From Pseudolabrys sp. (GTDB taxonomy: Bacteria; Pseudomonadota; Alphaproteobacteria; Rhizobiales; Xanthobacteraceae): a stretch of 64,000 nt of DNA. The position numbers were made by a program, and so were the translations under genes. The notes under the pieces are model-generated. The model had not been told where the DNA came from and ran no database searches. It saw nothing but the letters and a program-made list of their open reading frames with translations. The DNA lies in NCBI GenBank assembly GCA_030655215.1, contig JAURVZ010000003.1:27995-91994 (forward strand). The letters are read 5' to 3'. Shown here in pieces: positions 50,268 through 59,055 of this stretch; positions within the stretch are counted from its first letter, which is position 1; every line of letters starts with the position of its first letter.

Positions 50268-50379
50268 TTTGAATAGCGCAACCGCACTTGTGAATCAGGG
50301 CAATTCCCACAGCCTGCTGTACAAATATTAGGGTAGTGCTATTTTTACCACTCAACCTGAGGGCGTCCGAAGGGCACGC

Positions 50380-50970
50380 TTAGAAGTAGCGTTCCGGAAC
50401 CTTGATCAGATCGCCGGGAAGCACCATGGTCGAGCCTGATTGCGGGTATTCCTTCATCGTGGTTTCACCGAAATGCTGGATCAGCACGTAATTCCGGTTG
50501 GCCCGGTAGGTACCGCCGCCGGCTGAGGCCATGGCTGTCAGAACATTGAGACCGGGCTTGAACGCGTATTCGCCCTGTTTTTCGACTTCGCCGACAATGT
50601 AGATCGGGCGATATTGCAGTATTGCGACGGTCACGCGCGGGTTTCGTAGATATTCGCTACGGAATTTTCTCGCCAGTTCTTGCTCTAATTGTACTTGCGT
50701 TAGCCCGGTTGCTTTGATCGTGCCCGCCAGAGGCAGCGAAACCACCCCGTTCTGGTCGATCTCATAGTCTCCGCTGAGGGTCGGTTCGTTATAAACAGTG
50801 ATCCTGATTTTCTCGCCGCCCTGGAATTTGGCGGCGGCGGCGGCGGCGGCGGCGGTGGCGCTGACATCCCCTTGGCTCACAGACGCCCCCCCTCCCGGCG
50901 TCCCACAGCCTGCAACCTGAACGGCGCATGCAACCAGAATGCTAACGATGAGCGATCTTAATACCCGCAT
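50380..50970 (-). CDS. OPX-type polysaccharide export lipoprotein (Wza-like)
   Basis: The 196-residue protein is a short outer-membrane polysaccharide export protein. A lipoprotein signal ends VQVAGC with the lipid-bearing Cys near residue 22. The poly-export domain begins KIRITVYNEPTLSGDYEID (about residue 51) and continues with GVVSLPLAGTI; a SLBB domain follows with YIVGEVEKQGEYAFKPGLNVL. The end KVPERYF is typical. It lacks the long C-terminal barrel-forming part of E. coli Wza, so the outer-membrane pore may be completed by the barrel protein. A run of eight GCC codons lies just before the export domain. It is the first gene of the minus-strand run, divergent from the phosphotransferase. 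Confidence 0.92.
   Translation of the reverse strand: MRVLRSLIVSILVACAVQVAGCGTPGGGASVSQGDVSATAAAAAAAAKFQGGEKIRITVYNEPTLSGDYEIDQNGVVSLPLAGTIKATGLTQVQLEQELARKFRSEYLRNPRVTVAILQYRPIYIVGEVEKQGEYAFKPGLNVLTAMASAGGGTYRANRNYVLIQHFGETTMKEYPQSGSTMVLPGDLIKVPERYF
50830..50855. repeat. GGC/GCC trinucleotide repeat
   Basis: A 26-base uninterrupted GGC repeat (GCC on the coding strand) encodes eight Ala in the linker between the lipid anchor and the export domain of the OPX protein. Slippage by whole units would change only the linker length. Confidence 0.8.
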
Positions 50971-51104
50971 AAGTTCCCGACCTGAACCGTGACGCCCGGG
51001 CCAAACATAGCTCGGACCCGGACCACCAGAGAACGCACTTATAACGTGCAAGCGAGGCAACCGGGTACTAAAATACATCCAGCTCAAAAGCGAGGTGCCT
51101 TCGG

Positions 51105-52553
51105 ATGCGAGCCCTTTCGCCAGCATCGCGCGGATCTTTTGCCATTCGCTTTTCTGCGTTTGATGTCTGCTGGGCATTCCTGACGCCCTGGCTGGCGCTG
51201 TGGATTCGCGGCGCCCAGGTTCTGTCCGCCGACGACTGGCCGGCCGCCGCTTTCTACTGCGGCATCTCGTTCATCGCCGCGCTGATCGCCTTTCTCATCT
51301 TCCGCATTCGCGACGGCATGACGCATCTGTTCTCGGTGCATGATGCGATTGAAGTGGCGAAGGCGGTGCTGCTATCGGAATTCGCCACCTGCCTCGTTCT
51401 GTTCTCGGTGACGCGGCTCGATGGCGTACCGCGCTCGACGCCATTAATTCATGCGCTGATCCTGTCGGCCGGGTTGATCATCGCCCGCGCCTTCGTGCGC
51501 ATGGTCAATGCTGAGCAGCGGACGCCGGAGCCGGGCACCGAGATGCCCACCGAACACATCATCGCCATCGGATCGAACCGGCTGTCGTCGCTCTATATCG
51601 ATTTCCTGCACGCCTATGCGCCGGGCCGGCATCGTGTCGTCGCCGTGCTCGACGATCGCCCGGACATGATTGATCGCTCTATCGCCGGTGTTCGCGTTCT
51701 TGGGCCGACCGTGCACCTGCTCGCGGTCGTCGGCGAATTCAAAGAGCACGGCATCGCCATCGACCGCATCATCGTCGGCGGCGAACCCGACACGCTGGAC
51801 CCGGAAGCGGCCGCCGGCATCGGCCGGGTCTGCGACGAATACAAGATAAAGCTGGATTTCGTGCCGCAACTGGTCGGCTTGAGTAGCGTGCGCGCGCCAG
51901 CGCCAACAAAAGCACCGCAGTCAAGCGCCGCAACAGTCCAGCCGCCGCCCTACTTCCGCATCAAGCGGTACATCGACCTGGTCCTAGTTTCGCTGCTTAT
52001 CATTGCGCTTCTGCCGGTCTACATCACCGTTGCCATCATCGTCCTGCTCGACGTCGGCTCGCCAGTATTCTTCTGGCAGCGCCGCATCGGCATGAATGGC
52101 CAGATCTTCCAGATGCACAAATTCCGGACGCTGAAGCCATCCTTCGACTGGCGCGGCCAACCGGCGCAAGCGACCGAACGCGTATCCTGGATCGGCGCGT
52201 TGCTGCGAAAGTCCAGGCTCGATGAACTGCCGCAATTCCTCAACGTCATGGTCGGCGACATGTCGCTGATCGGCCCGCGGCCACTGCTGCCGCAGGACCA
52301 GCCGCCTGATCCCTCGCTGCGCCTGACAGTGCGGCCGGGCATAACGGGCTGGGCACAGGTCAGCGGCGGCAGCCTGCTATCGCCGCAGGAAAAGGGCGCG
52401 CTGGACGAATGGTACATCCGCCATGCCTCGCTCGCGCTCGACTTCAAGATATTTGTCAAAACAATCGTCGTGCTGCTCAGCGGCGAACGCCGCGCCTCCG
52501 ATCCCGACGAGGACTACGCGCAGCGCAATCGCGGTGCGGCGCAAGGCTCATAA
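51105..52553 (+). CDS. Undecaprenyl-phosphate sugar phosphotransferase
   Basis: The 482-residue inner-membrane protein belongs to the polyprenyl glycosylphosphotransferase (PHPT) family, which starts repeat-unit synthesis by moving a sugar phosphate to undecaprenyl phosphate. Four N-terminal membrane segments (about 10-125) are followed by a CoA-binding-like domain (IIAIGSNRLSSLYID) and a C-terminal catalytic domain: membrane helix KRYIDLVLVSLLIIALLPVY, FQMHKFRT, SRLDELPQFLNVMVGDMSLI and GPRP. GAGGTG upstream supports the ATG at 51105. It is divergent from the OPX gene across 134 bases and probably shares its regulation. The sugar is most often glucose or galactose in this family, but cannot be told here. 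Confidence 0.94.
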   Translation: MRALSPASRGSFAIRFSAFDVCWAFLTPWLALWIRGAQVLSADDWPAAAFYCGISFIAALIAFLIFRIRDGMTHLFSVHDAIEVAKAVLLSEFATCLVLFSVTRLDGVPRSTPLIHALILSAGLIIARAFVRMVNAEQRTPEPGTEMPTEHIIAIGSNRLSSLYIDFLHAYAPGRHRVVAVLDDRPDMIDRSIAGVRVLGPTVHLLAVVGEFKEHGIAIDRIIVGGEPDTLDPEAAAGIGRVCDEYKIKLDFVPQLVGLSSVRAPAPTKAPQSSAATVQPPPYFRIKRYIDLVLVSLLIIALLPVYITVAIIVLLDVGSPVFFWQRRIGMNGQIFQMHKFRTLKPSFDWRGQPAQATERVSWIGALLRKSRLDELPQFLNVMVGDMSLIGPRPLLPQDQPPDPSLRLTVRPGITGWAQVSGGSLLSPQEKGALDEWYIRHASLALDFKIFVKTIVVLLSGERRASDPDEDYAQRNRGAAQGS

Positions 52554-52565
52554 GACGCTCACCGC

Positions 52566-53783
52566 ATGCCGCGCATCATCTTCCTCAATCGCTATTTCTA
52601 CCCTGACCATTCCGCCACCAGCCAGATCCTCAGCGATCTAGCTTTTCATCTGGCCGAGGCCGGACGCGACGTTCACATCGTCACCTCACGGCAACTTTAC
52701 GACGATGCATCTGCCGCGCTGCCGGAGCGCGAGGTGATCCGTGGCGTCAAGGTGTGGCGGGTCGCCACCACCGTCTTCGGCCGCGCAACTCTGGCCGGCC
52801 GCGCCCTCGACTATCTGTCCTGTTACCGCGGCATGCACCGGGCGATTGGCAAGCTTTCCGAAGCCGGCGACATCATCGTCGCCAAGACGGATCCGCCTCT
52901 ATTGTCGGTCGTTGCCGCGCACGCCGCGAAACGCAGCGGCGCGCACGTCATCAACTGGCTGCAGGACCTTTACCCGGAAGCGGCCGTTGCGCTCGGCGTT
53001 CCTCTCATTCGCGGCCCGCTTGCCGCGCTGCTGACGCGGCTGCGCAACACGTCGCTGCATCGCGCAAAAATCAATATCGTTCCCGGTGAAGCCATGGCGC
53101 AACGCCTTGAGGCGCATGGCATCGCGGCTGACAAGATCCGCGTCATCGCAAACTGGACCGATGACGAAGCCATTGTCCCGATGCCGGCCGCCGACAATCC
53201 ACTGCGCGTCGCCTGGGGCCTCGGAGGAAAGTTCGTCGTCGGCTACTCTGGTAATTTTGGCCGAGCGCACGACTTCGGCGCCATGCTCGGCGCGGCACAG
53301 CAGTTACGGCAAGACAGCCGCATTGTCTTCGTGCTGATCGGTGGCGGCAGTCAGCTCAATGCGCTGAAACGCAAGGTGCGCGACTCGCGGCTCGAAGACA
53401 CCGTCCGCTTCTTTCCGTACCAGCCGCGCGACATGCTGCCCTCATCGCTCGCACTGCCGGACGTGCACTGGCTGTCGCTGCGGCCCGAACTTGAGGGCGT
53501 CCTTTTTCCGAGCAAATTTTACGGCATCGCCGCCGCCGGCCGGCCAATTATCGCGCTTGCATCGCCGCACGGCGAAATCGCCAAACTGCTCGACCGACAC
53601 CAATGCGGTTTTACCGCCGATCCCGCCGATAGCTCCGCTCTGGCCGCGCACCTGAAATCTTTGGCAGGCGATCCGGCGCAATGCGCCACGCTCGGCCGCC
53701 GCGCCCGCGCCATGGTTGATGCGGAATTGACGCGCCGCCATGCCTTCGATCAGTGGCGGCAGGTGATTGAGCGCATCGCATAG
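52566..53783 (+). CDS. Glycosyltransferase family 4 (WbuB-like)
   Basis: The 405-residue GT-B enzyme begins PRIIFLNRYFYPDHSATSQI, typical of WbuB-like transferases that add the second sugar to the lipid carrier. The linker region has NWLQDLYPEAAVALGV, the donor domain FVVGYSGNFGRAHDFGAML, and PSKFYGIAAAGRPIIA replaces the classic EX7E, as in that subgroup. It starts 12 bases after the phosphotransferase, so it likely performs the second step of repeat-unit assembly. Donor sugar is unknown. Confidence 0.92.
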   Translation: MPRIIFLNRYFYPDHSATSQILSDLAFHLAEAGRDVHIVTSRQLYDDASAALPEREVIRGVKVWRVATTVFGRATLAGRALDYLSCYRGMHRAIGKLSEAGDIIVAKTDPPLLSVVAAHAAKRSGAHVINWLQDLYPEAAVALGVPLIRGPLAALLTRLRNTSLHRAKINIVPGEAMAQRLEAHGIAADKIRVIANWTDDEAIVPMPAADNPLRVAWGLGGKFVVGYSGNFGRAHDFGAMLGAAQQLRQDSRIVFVLIGGGSQLNALKRKVRDSRLEDTVRFFPYQPRDMLPSSLALPDVHWLSLRPELEGVLFPSKFYGIAAAGRPIIALASPHGEIAKLLDRHQCGFTADPADSSALAAHLKSLAGDPAQCATLGRRARAMVDAELTRRHAFDQWRQVIERIA

Positions 53784-53862
53784 AGGAACGCTTGCATGCG
53801 CCAGACCGGCATGCGAAGCGGAGGGCGAAATCCGTGAGAACTCGCCCAAAGGTCATTGCTTT

Positions 53863-55302
53863 ATGCGGCGCACGCTGCTTCTGCTGCTCAAAATCGCCAT
53901 TTCGATTTGCCTGTTTTACGTGTCGCTGCGCTCCGTCAACCTTGCTGCGCTGGCTGAGCGGCTGAGCCGGATCAATCCCGGATGGATTGCCGCCGCGCTT
54001 CTCCTGCAGGCAGCGCAGGTGGCATTGCAGTCGATGCGCTGGCGCGAAATCGCCCTTCAATGCGGCGCCAGCCTGACGCCGCCTGCCGCTGTCCGCATCA
54101 ACTTCATCGCCGCCTTCTTCAATCAGGTTCTGCCTTCGACCATCGGCGGCGACGCGGCGCGTGTGTTCCTTCTGGCCCGTAACGGCGGCGGCTGGGCCAG
54201 CCCCACTTACTCGGTGTTGATCGATCGCGTCGCCGGGATTGTTGCGCTCGCCCTCATCGTCATCGCCTGCCTGCCGTGGTCGCTCGCGCTGGTGCAGGAC
54301 CCCATCGCGCGCGCCGTGCTGCTGCTGATCGGCGCCGGCGCAATCGGCGGGGCCATCGTCTTTGTCCTGATCGGCGTTCTGAAATTACCGATATTGGAGC
54401 GCTGGGCCCCGACACGGCATCTGGTCCAGGTATCGCGCGCGGCTTTGCGGATATGCCGGTCGCCGAAATCTGCAGCGCTCATCGCCGTCATTTCCTTCGC
54501 CATCCACTTCCTGACCATTGCCTCGATCTGGTGCCTCGCCCAGTCGGTCGCGGCTTCGGCGAGCTTCGCGCTGCTGCTGTACATGGTGCCACCAGTCATC
54601 CTGATCTCGACGGTGCCGATCTCGATTGCCGGTTGGGGCGTGCGCGAGAGCAGCATGATCGCCGCCTTCAACTTCGCCGAGCTCGCCGCCGGCGATGGCC
54701 TGATCGTCTCGGTCCTCTTCGGATTGTCGGCTTTCGCCATCGGCACGATCGGCGGCATTCTGTGGATCACCGGCGGCACGCGCTTCTCGTCGAAGCGGCC
54801 GGCGGCTTTTCTTGACCGCGATGGCGTGCTGAATGTCGACCATGGTTACGTGCACGCCGTCGACAAGCTCGACTGGGTCGCCGGCGCACCGCAAGCCGTG
54901 AAACTGCTCAATGATGCCGGCTACCATGTCATCGTCGTCAGCAACCAGTCAGGTGTTGCCCGCGGCTATTTCGATGAGGCCGCCGTCAAGGCGTTCCATG
55001 CGCACATGCAGGCCGCATTGGCGGCGCACGGCGCAAAAATCGACGCCTTCTATTATTGCCCGCACCATCCCGACGGCAGCGTGGAGAAACTGGCGGTGCA
55101 TTGCCGCTGCCGCAAACCCGGCATCGGCATGCTCGAACAGGCGGCGCGCGAGTGGCCGATCGATGTGGGAGCCAGCTTCATGATCGGCGACAAGGAGTCC
55201 GACATGCAGGCCGCGGCGGCGTTCAACGTGCGCGGAATTAAATTCGATGCAACGACGCAGCGCCTCGATGACGTCGTTCGCGGCCTGATCACCGAACGCT
55301 GA
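53863..55302 (+). CDS. Flippase-like membrane domain fused to GmhB heptose phosphatase
   Basis: The 479-residue protein joins an LPG-synthase/YbhN-type membrane domain (about 1-305; signature FFNQVLPSTIGGDAARVF) to a HAD phosphatase (about 313-475). The HAD part matches GmhB: FLDRDGVLN (D318, D320), SNQSG (360-364), zinc motif CPHHPDGS...HCRCRKP (C399, H401, C414, C416) and GDKESD. GmhB removes the 7-phosphate from heptose 1,7-bisphosphate. The ATG at 53863 begins the first membrane segment; a longer upstream frame adds unconserved residues. Its end overlaps the convergent gene by 14 bases. The fusion suggests that heptose processing occurs at the membrane, close to glycan assembly. I know of no characterised fusion of this kind. 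Confidence 0.9.
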   Translation: MRRTLLLLLKIAISICLFYVSLRSVNLAALAERLSRINPGWIAAALLLQAAQVALQSMRWREIALQCGASLTPPAAVRINFIAAFFNQVLPSTIGGDAARVFLLARNGGGWASPTYSVLIDRVAGIVALALIVIACLPWSLALVQDPIARAVLLLIGAGAIGGAIVFVLIGVLKLPILERWAPTRHLVQVSRAALRICRSPKSAALIAVISFAIHFLTIASIWCLAQSVAASASFALLLYMVPPVILISTVPISIAGWGVRESSMIAAFNFAELAAGDGLIVSVLFGLSAFAIGTIGGILWITGGTRFSSKRPAAFLDRDGVLNVDHGYVHAVDKLDWVAGAPQAVKLLNDAGYHVIVVSNQSGVARGYFDEAAVKAFHAHMQAALAAHGAKIDAFYYCPHHPDGSVEKLAVHCRCRKPGIGMLEQAAREWPIDVGASFMIGDKESDMQAAAAFNVRGIKFDATTQRLDDVVRGLITER

Positions 55303-56464
55303 ACCGCCGCGCCAGCCAGAGCGGCAGGCGCAACAGCGGATAGACGAAATGCAGCGGCGCCGGCAGCGGCAAGCGCAAAATATCATCCAGCCTGACGGAC
55401 ATGACGCGCACTTGCGCCAGTGCGTTGCGCCAGCCGCCGCCGAGCATGAACTGCATCGGCGCCACGCGCGTGCTGCCGAAGGCACGGTCCTTCAGATCCA
55501 GCGATGCGTCCGGCCCGACCATCAGGTTCATCGCAAGCGCGGCCAGCATGCGCAGCCGGATGCTTGAGTTTAGTGATTGTGTCAGTTGCGTTGGCAGGTC
55601 CCTGCCGAGCACGCGATGGCACAGCAGCAACGCCAATCCTGCGCAGACGCCAGTCCCTTTCGCGCGAGCATGCTGGACATAACGCAGCAACTCGGCGTCG
55701 CTCTTCGAGGCGATCAAGGCATTGACGTCGGCCAGCCATTTCAGCTTCGACCAGCCATGCGCGGCGCCGTGCAGACATAGATAAGCGAACAGGTCGTCAT
55801 CCTGAAACGTGCGCACGGCGCGGATACCGGGCAGCACGACTGTCTGGCTGCGGGAGCCGACATCGACGCCTTTCAGCAAGGACGGACTTGCCACCAGCCG
55901 CCAGCGCAACTCGACCTGCATGCCTTTCGCCGGATGCTGCAAGGCTAGTTCGCGGCCGTAGCGAAATGCATCGCGGCGTTGCTGCTCATCGAGATGCGCG
56001 GCCGGCTGGCGCAATTCGTAGCCTTCCCCCTCAAGCAGCCGCACCGCCGCATCGGCATGTTCCGGTGCGGAGAGCAGATCAATATCTTTGCTCTGCTTGG
56101 GGACAAGCGTGCCGTATCCGAGCTGCGCCAGGCCTGCGCCCTTTATAACCAGCAGCGGGATGCGCGCTTTATCGAACAAAGCCTGCAGCCGCACCGACTC
56201 GACGGCGTTGGCCATGTTGCGCGCGGCAATGCGTTGTGCCCGCGCCAACAGCGCCCGTGATACGTCCGGTGGCAATGGCGTGCCGGCGGCAACGAGCGCC
56301 GCGTGAACCAGCCCCTCGACCCGATGCCTGATGGCGACGCGCAGCACGCGCTGCCAATCGGTTATCCTGCCAGCGGCGGCCATAACCCCGGCATCGCGCT
56401 CCAGCGACGCCGGCCAGCGGCAGCAGGCGGCGACCAGCACAAACTCGTCCGGCAAGGCCTTCAT
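55289..56464 (-). CDS. Nucleotidyltransferase family protein (NTP_transf_5)
   Basis: The 391-residue protein matches the nucleotidyltransferase-fold family often found in exopolysaccharide loci. The catalytic region reads PLLVIKGAGLAQLGYGTLVPKQSKDIDLL, with the acidic pair D-x-D in KDIDLL. The N-terminal about 100 residues are helical and the C-terminal half contains FAYLCLHGAAHGWSKLKWLAD. The ATG at 56464 overlaps the ABC flippase stop by four bases. It ends convergently with the fusion gene with a 14-base overlap. Its substrate is unknown; roles in sugar or phosphate transfer to the polymer have been proposed for relatives but not established. Confidence 0.8.
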   Translation of the reverse strand: MKALPDEFVLVAACCRWPASLERDAGVMAAAGRITDWQRVLRVAIRHRVEGLVHAALVAAGTPLPPDVSRALLARAQRIAARNMANAVESVRLQALFDKARIPLLVIKGAGLAQLGYGTLVPKQSKDIDLLSAPEHADAAVRLLEGEGYELRQPAAHLDEQQRRDAFRYGRELALQHPAKGMQVELRWRLVASPSLLKGVDVGSRSQTVVLPGIRAVRTFQDDDLFAYLCLHGAAHGWSKLKWLADVNALIASKSDAELLRYVQHARAKGTGVCAGLALLLCHRVLGRDLPTQLTQSLNSSIRLRMLAALAMNLMVGPDASLDLKDRAFGSTRVAPMQFMLGGGWRNALAQVRVMSVRLDDILRLPLPAPLHFVYPLLRLPLWLARRFSVR

Positions 56465-58251
56465 TGCTGCGCCACGATCCGCGGCTGGGCCACATTGTCG
56501 TCGATGCAGCGGCCATTCGCGAAGTACAGCACGCGGTCGCACAGAGCAACGCTCTCCGGACGATGCGCGATGATGACAATAGCCGGCCGCGGCGAAATCG
56601 CGCGCAGCCGCTCGATGACGTCGCGCTCGCCAGCGACATCGAGCGCATTGGTGGCTTCGTCCAGCAGCAACAAACGTGGTCCGCGCAGAACGGCCCGCGC
56701 CAGTGCAAGACGCTGACGCTCGCCGCCTGACATCAGCGCGCCACGCTCGCCGACAATCGTATCCATTCCTTGCGCCATGCGCCGCACCAGATCATCGGCG
56801 CCGGCCAGTGCGAGGGCACGCCAGAGATCAGCTTCGCCGGCCTGCGGATTGGCCCAGACGAGATTGCGCCGGATCGTATCGTGAAACAGGAAAGGATCTT
56901 GCGAGACGTAGCCAACCTGATCCTGCCACGCCGTTCGCGCCGCACCTTGCAACGCCGTGCCACCGACGGTGATCTCTCCGTGCTGTGGCGGAAACAGGCC
57001 GACCAGCAGATCGGCAAACGTGGTCTTGCCCGCGCCCGACGGACCGGTAATGCCGATCAACTCGCCGGGATGGATGGCAAGGCTGAGATGCGAAATCCCG
57101 CGCGCCGCGCTGTCACCATTGTCTTCATTCGGATGCTGAAACGAAACATTGTGAAAAACGACGGGGCCGCCCGGAATGCTTCCATCGCCTGCCTGCACCG
57201 AAGGGCCCTCGCCCGGCAACGCGGCAAGATCACGCTCCAGTCCGGTGACCTTGGCATAGACCGGCAGCGCGAAGGCAATCTGCTGCACGCCCTGTTGAGT
57301 TTGCCCCAGCGGGCCGACCATGCGCGCCATGATGAGCAGGAGCGTGATCAGGACCGGTGGCGAGACATCGAGCAGGCCGAAACCGGCCAGCACCACGCCG
57401 GCAGCAACGAGGGAAGCTGTGGTCGTCAGCGCCAGCCGTCGCCTGGTCTGATGCCGCATGGCGTCGACCTGCGACCTCGACTGTTCGTGCAGCGCATGGC
57501 GGATCTCGGTGGCGAAGGCCGCCTGCAGATTCTGGCTCATGGCGGTCTTCAGGCCGCCGAGAAAATGCGTGGTGACATTGAGCAGCGTCAGGTTGGCGTT
57601 CGTCGTCGCCTCGCCCAGCCCCCGCGTCCGGCGAAGTCCCGGCACAAGAATGAACATGACAATAGCGAGCAGGCCGACGGCGAACGCGGCGAGCGCAGGA
57701 GCCAGCAGAAAAATCAACATGCCTTGCGCCAGCAGCAGCACCGCCGCCATCAGGCATTGCAAAGCCTGATAGGCCATGGCGCCGATACGGGCGATGTCAC
57801 CGCTCATGATATGCGTGACGCGGGCGTGGCGCAGTTGCACAAGCCGGTCCCAGCGCGCGGCGGCGAGAAGATCGACGATGCGGGCACGACGCTGTTCGAC
57901 GAAGCCTGCCTGCAGCGTCGCAACTCTGACATCGCGCGCGGCGATCACCAGCGCGCGTAATATCATCAGCAGGCTGAACATGGTCAGCAGCAGCGCCAGT
58001 TGTGCAAACGGCCGCTCGATGCCGAGCCGCGCGAGCAAAGCTGTCGCGGTGTTCTCGAGCCTTCCGCCTGTCTGCGAGCCAATGACAATACCAAGCAGCG
58101 GCACAATGAGGACGAGACTGAGGCCTTCCAGCGTCGCAGCAGCAGCGACAAGAGCGGCGGCCAGCACGCCTTTGCGTCCGGCATAGGCGACGAAATCGCG
58201 CAAGAAGCGGCGTAATTCGCCAGACCATCCGGTGCCGTTCACTATCGCCAT
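56461..58251 (-). CDS. ABC half-transporter, MsbA/PglK-type
   Basis: The 596-residue protein has a six-helix membrane domain (about 20-340) and a C-terminal ATPase with Walker A GPSGAGKTT, signature LMSGGERQRLALARAVL and Walker B LLLLDEATNALD. This is the exporter half-transporter layout of MsbA and of PglK, which flips lipid-linked oligosaccharide. No Wzx-type flippase is seen in the window, so it may fill that role. It starts 39 bases after the PPP phosphatase gene and overlaps the nucleotidyltransferase gene by four bases. A lipid or peptide exporter remains possible. Confidence 0.9.
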   Translation of the reverse strand: MAIVNGTGWSGELRRFLRDFVAYAGRKGVLAAALVAAAATLEGLSLVLIVPLLGIVIGSQTGGRLENTATALLARLGIERPFAQLALLLTMFSLLMILRALVIAARDVRVATLQAGFVEQRRARIVDLLAAARWDRLVQLRHARVTHIMSGDIARIGAMAYQALQCLMAAVLLLAQGMLIFLLAPALAAFAVGLLAIVMFILVPGLRRTRGLGEATTNANLTLLNVTTHFLGGLKTAMSQNLQAAFATEIRHALHEQSRSQVDAMRHQTRRRLALTTTASLVAAGVVLAGFGLLDVSPPVLITLLLIMARMVGPLGQTQQGVQQIAFALPVYAKVTGLERDLAALPGEGPSVQAGDGSIPGGPVVFHNVSFQHPNEDNGDSAARGISHLSLAIHPGELIGITGPSGAGKTTFADLLVGLFPPQHGEITVGGTALQGAARTAWQDQVGYVSQDPFLFHDTIRRNLVWANPQAGEADLWRALALAGADDLVRRMAQGMDTIVGERGALMSGGERQRLALARAVLRGPRLLLLDEATNALDVAGERDVIERLRAISPRPAIVIIAHRPESVALCDRVLYFANGRCIDDNVAQPRIVAQQ

Positions 58252-58290
58252 TGCCGGCTGCGTTGCTGCGGTTGCCGTTGCCGCACAATA

Positions 58291-59001
58291 TCAGATTTTC
58301 AGAAAGCGATGCCCGGTTTCATCCAGCACGATGCAGGTCAGACGGCCGCTCATATAGGCCCCGGTGTCGATGTTGATCCGGTTCGGCCGCACCTCCGGCC
58401 GATCGACCGGCGTATGGCCGTGAATGATAATCTTGCCGAAATCGGCTTTGCTGGAGAGAAACTCGTCGCGGATCCAGATCAGGTCGTTGTCGCTCTGGCG
58501 GTCGAGCGCGACGCCGGGACGAACACCGGCGTGACAGAAAAAATAGGTGTCGTGGCTCAGCGAGGTCTTCAGCGAGGACAGGAATGTCGCGTGATGATCC
58601 GGCAAAGCGTCACGCAGCCGCACTGATGCTTCCGCATAGTTCTTGCCGAGCATCAGGTCGGCTACCGGCACGCCGTAGGAATGCAGCGTCTCGAGCCCGC
58701 CCAACCGCCGCCAATGCTCGCCGGTAGAGGGATCGGTCAGGAAGGACTCAAATAGAGACTCGTGGTTGCCGCGCAGCGCGACATAGGGCGTCGGAAATGG
58801 ATTAGCCGCCAGCCTGTCAATGACACCGCGCGATGCCGGGCCACGATCGACATAGTCGCCCAGCGTCACCGTCAGCCCGCCCTCGCCCGCCTGATCGACA
58901 TCCCTCTCGATGGCCGAGATCGCCCGCTCCAGCAGATCAAGCCGGCCGTGAATATCGCCGATAGCGTAGACCCTCATATGCTTGATTGGCGGTTGGTTCA
59001 T
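58291..59001 (-). CDS. PPP-family metallophosphoesterase
   Basis: The 236-residue protein carries the PPP-type phosphatase motifs in order: GDIHG (about residue 16), GDYVDRG (about 48), RGNHE (about 78), FCHAG and IHGHTP. Two metal ions are bound at these residues. Bacterial members dephosphorylate proteins, Ap4A-type dinucleotides or sugars. ATG at 59001 is used; a second in-frame ATG at 58977 lies eight codons in, just before the fold. It heads a three-gene unit with the ABC transporter and the nucleotidyltransferase-like gene. A link to the tyrosine autokinase or to glycan export is possible but unproven. Confidence 0.9.
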   Translation of the reverse strand: MNQPPIKHMRVYAIGDIHGRLDLLERAISAIERDVDQAGEGGLTVTLGDYVDRGPASRGVIDRLAANPFPTPYVALRGNHESLFESFLTDPSTGEHWRRLGGLETLHSYGVPVADLMLGKNYAEASVRLRDALPDHHATFLSSLKTSLSHDTYFFCHAGVRPGVALDRQSDNDLIWIRDEFLSSKADFGKIIIHGHTPVDRPEVRPNRINIDTGAYMSGRLTCIVLDETGHRFLKI

Positions 59002-59055
59002 CGCCGCAGTCTATGTTAACCCGCCACACTGAGACCAATAAGAAAAGAAGTTGCA

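Noticed and set aside
51035..51049. GCAC-N7-GTGC inverted repeat in the divergent OPX/phosphotransferase spacer.
   Set aside because: Four-base arms are too short to support a regulatory call on their own.
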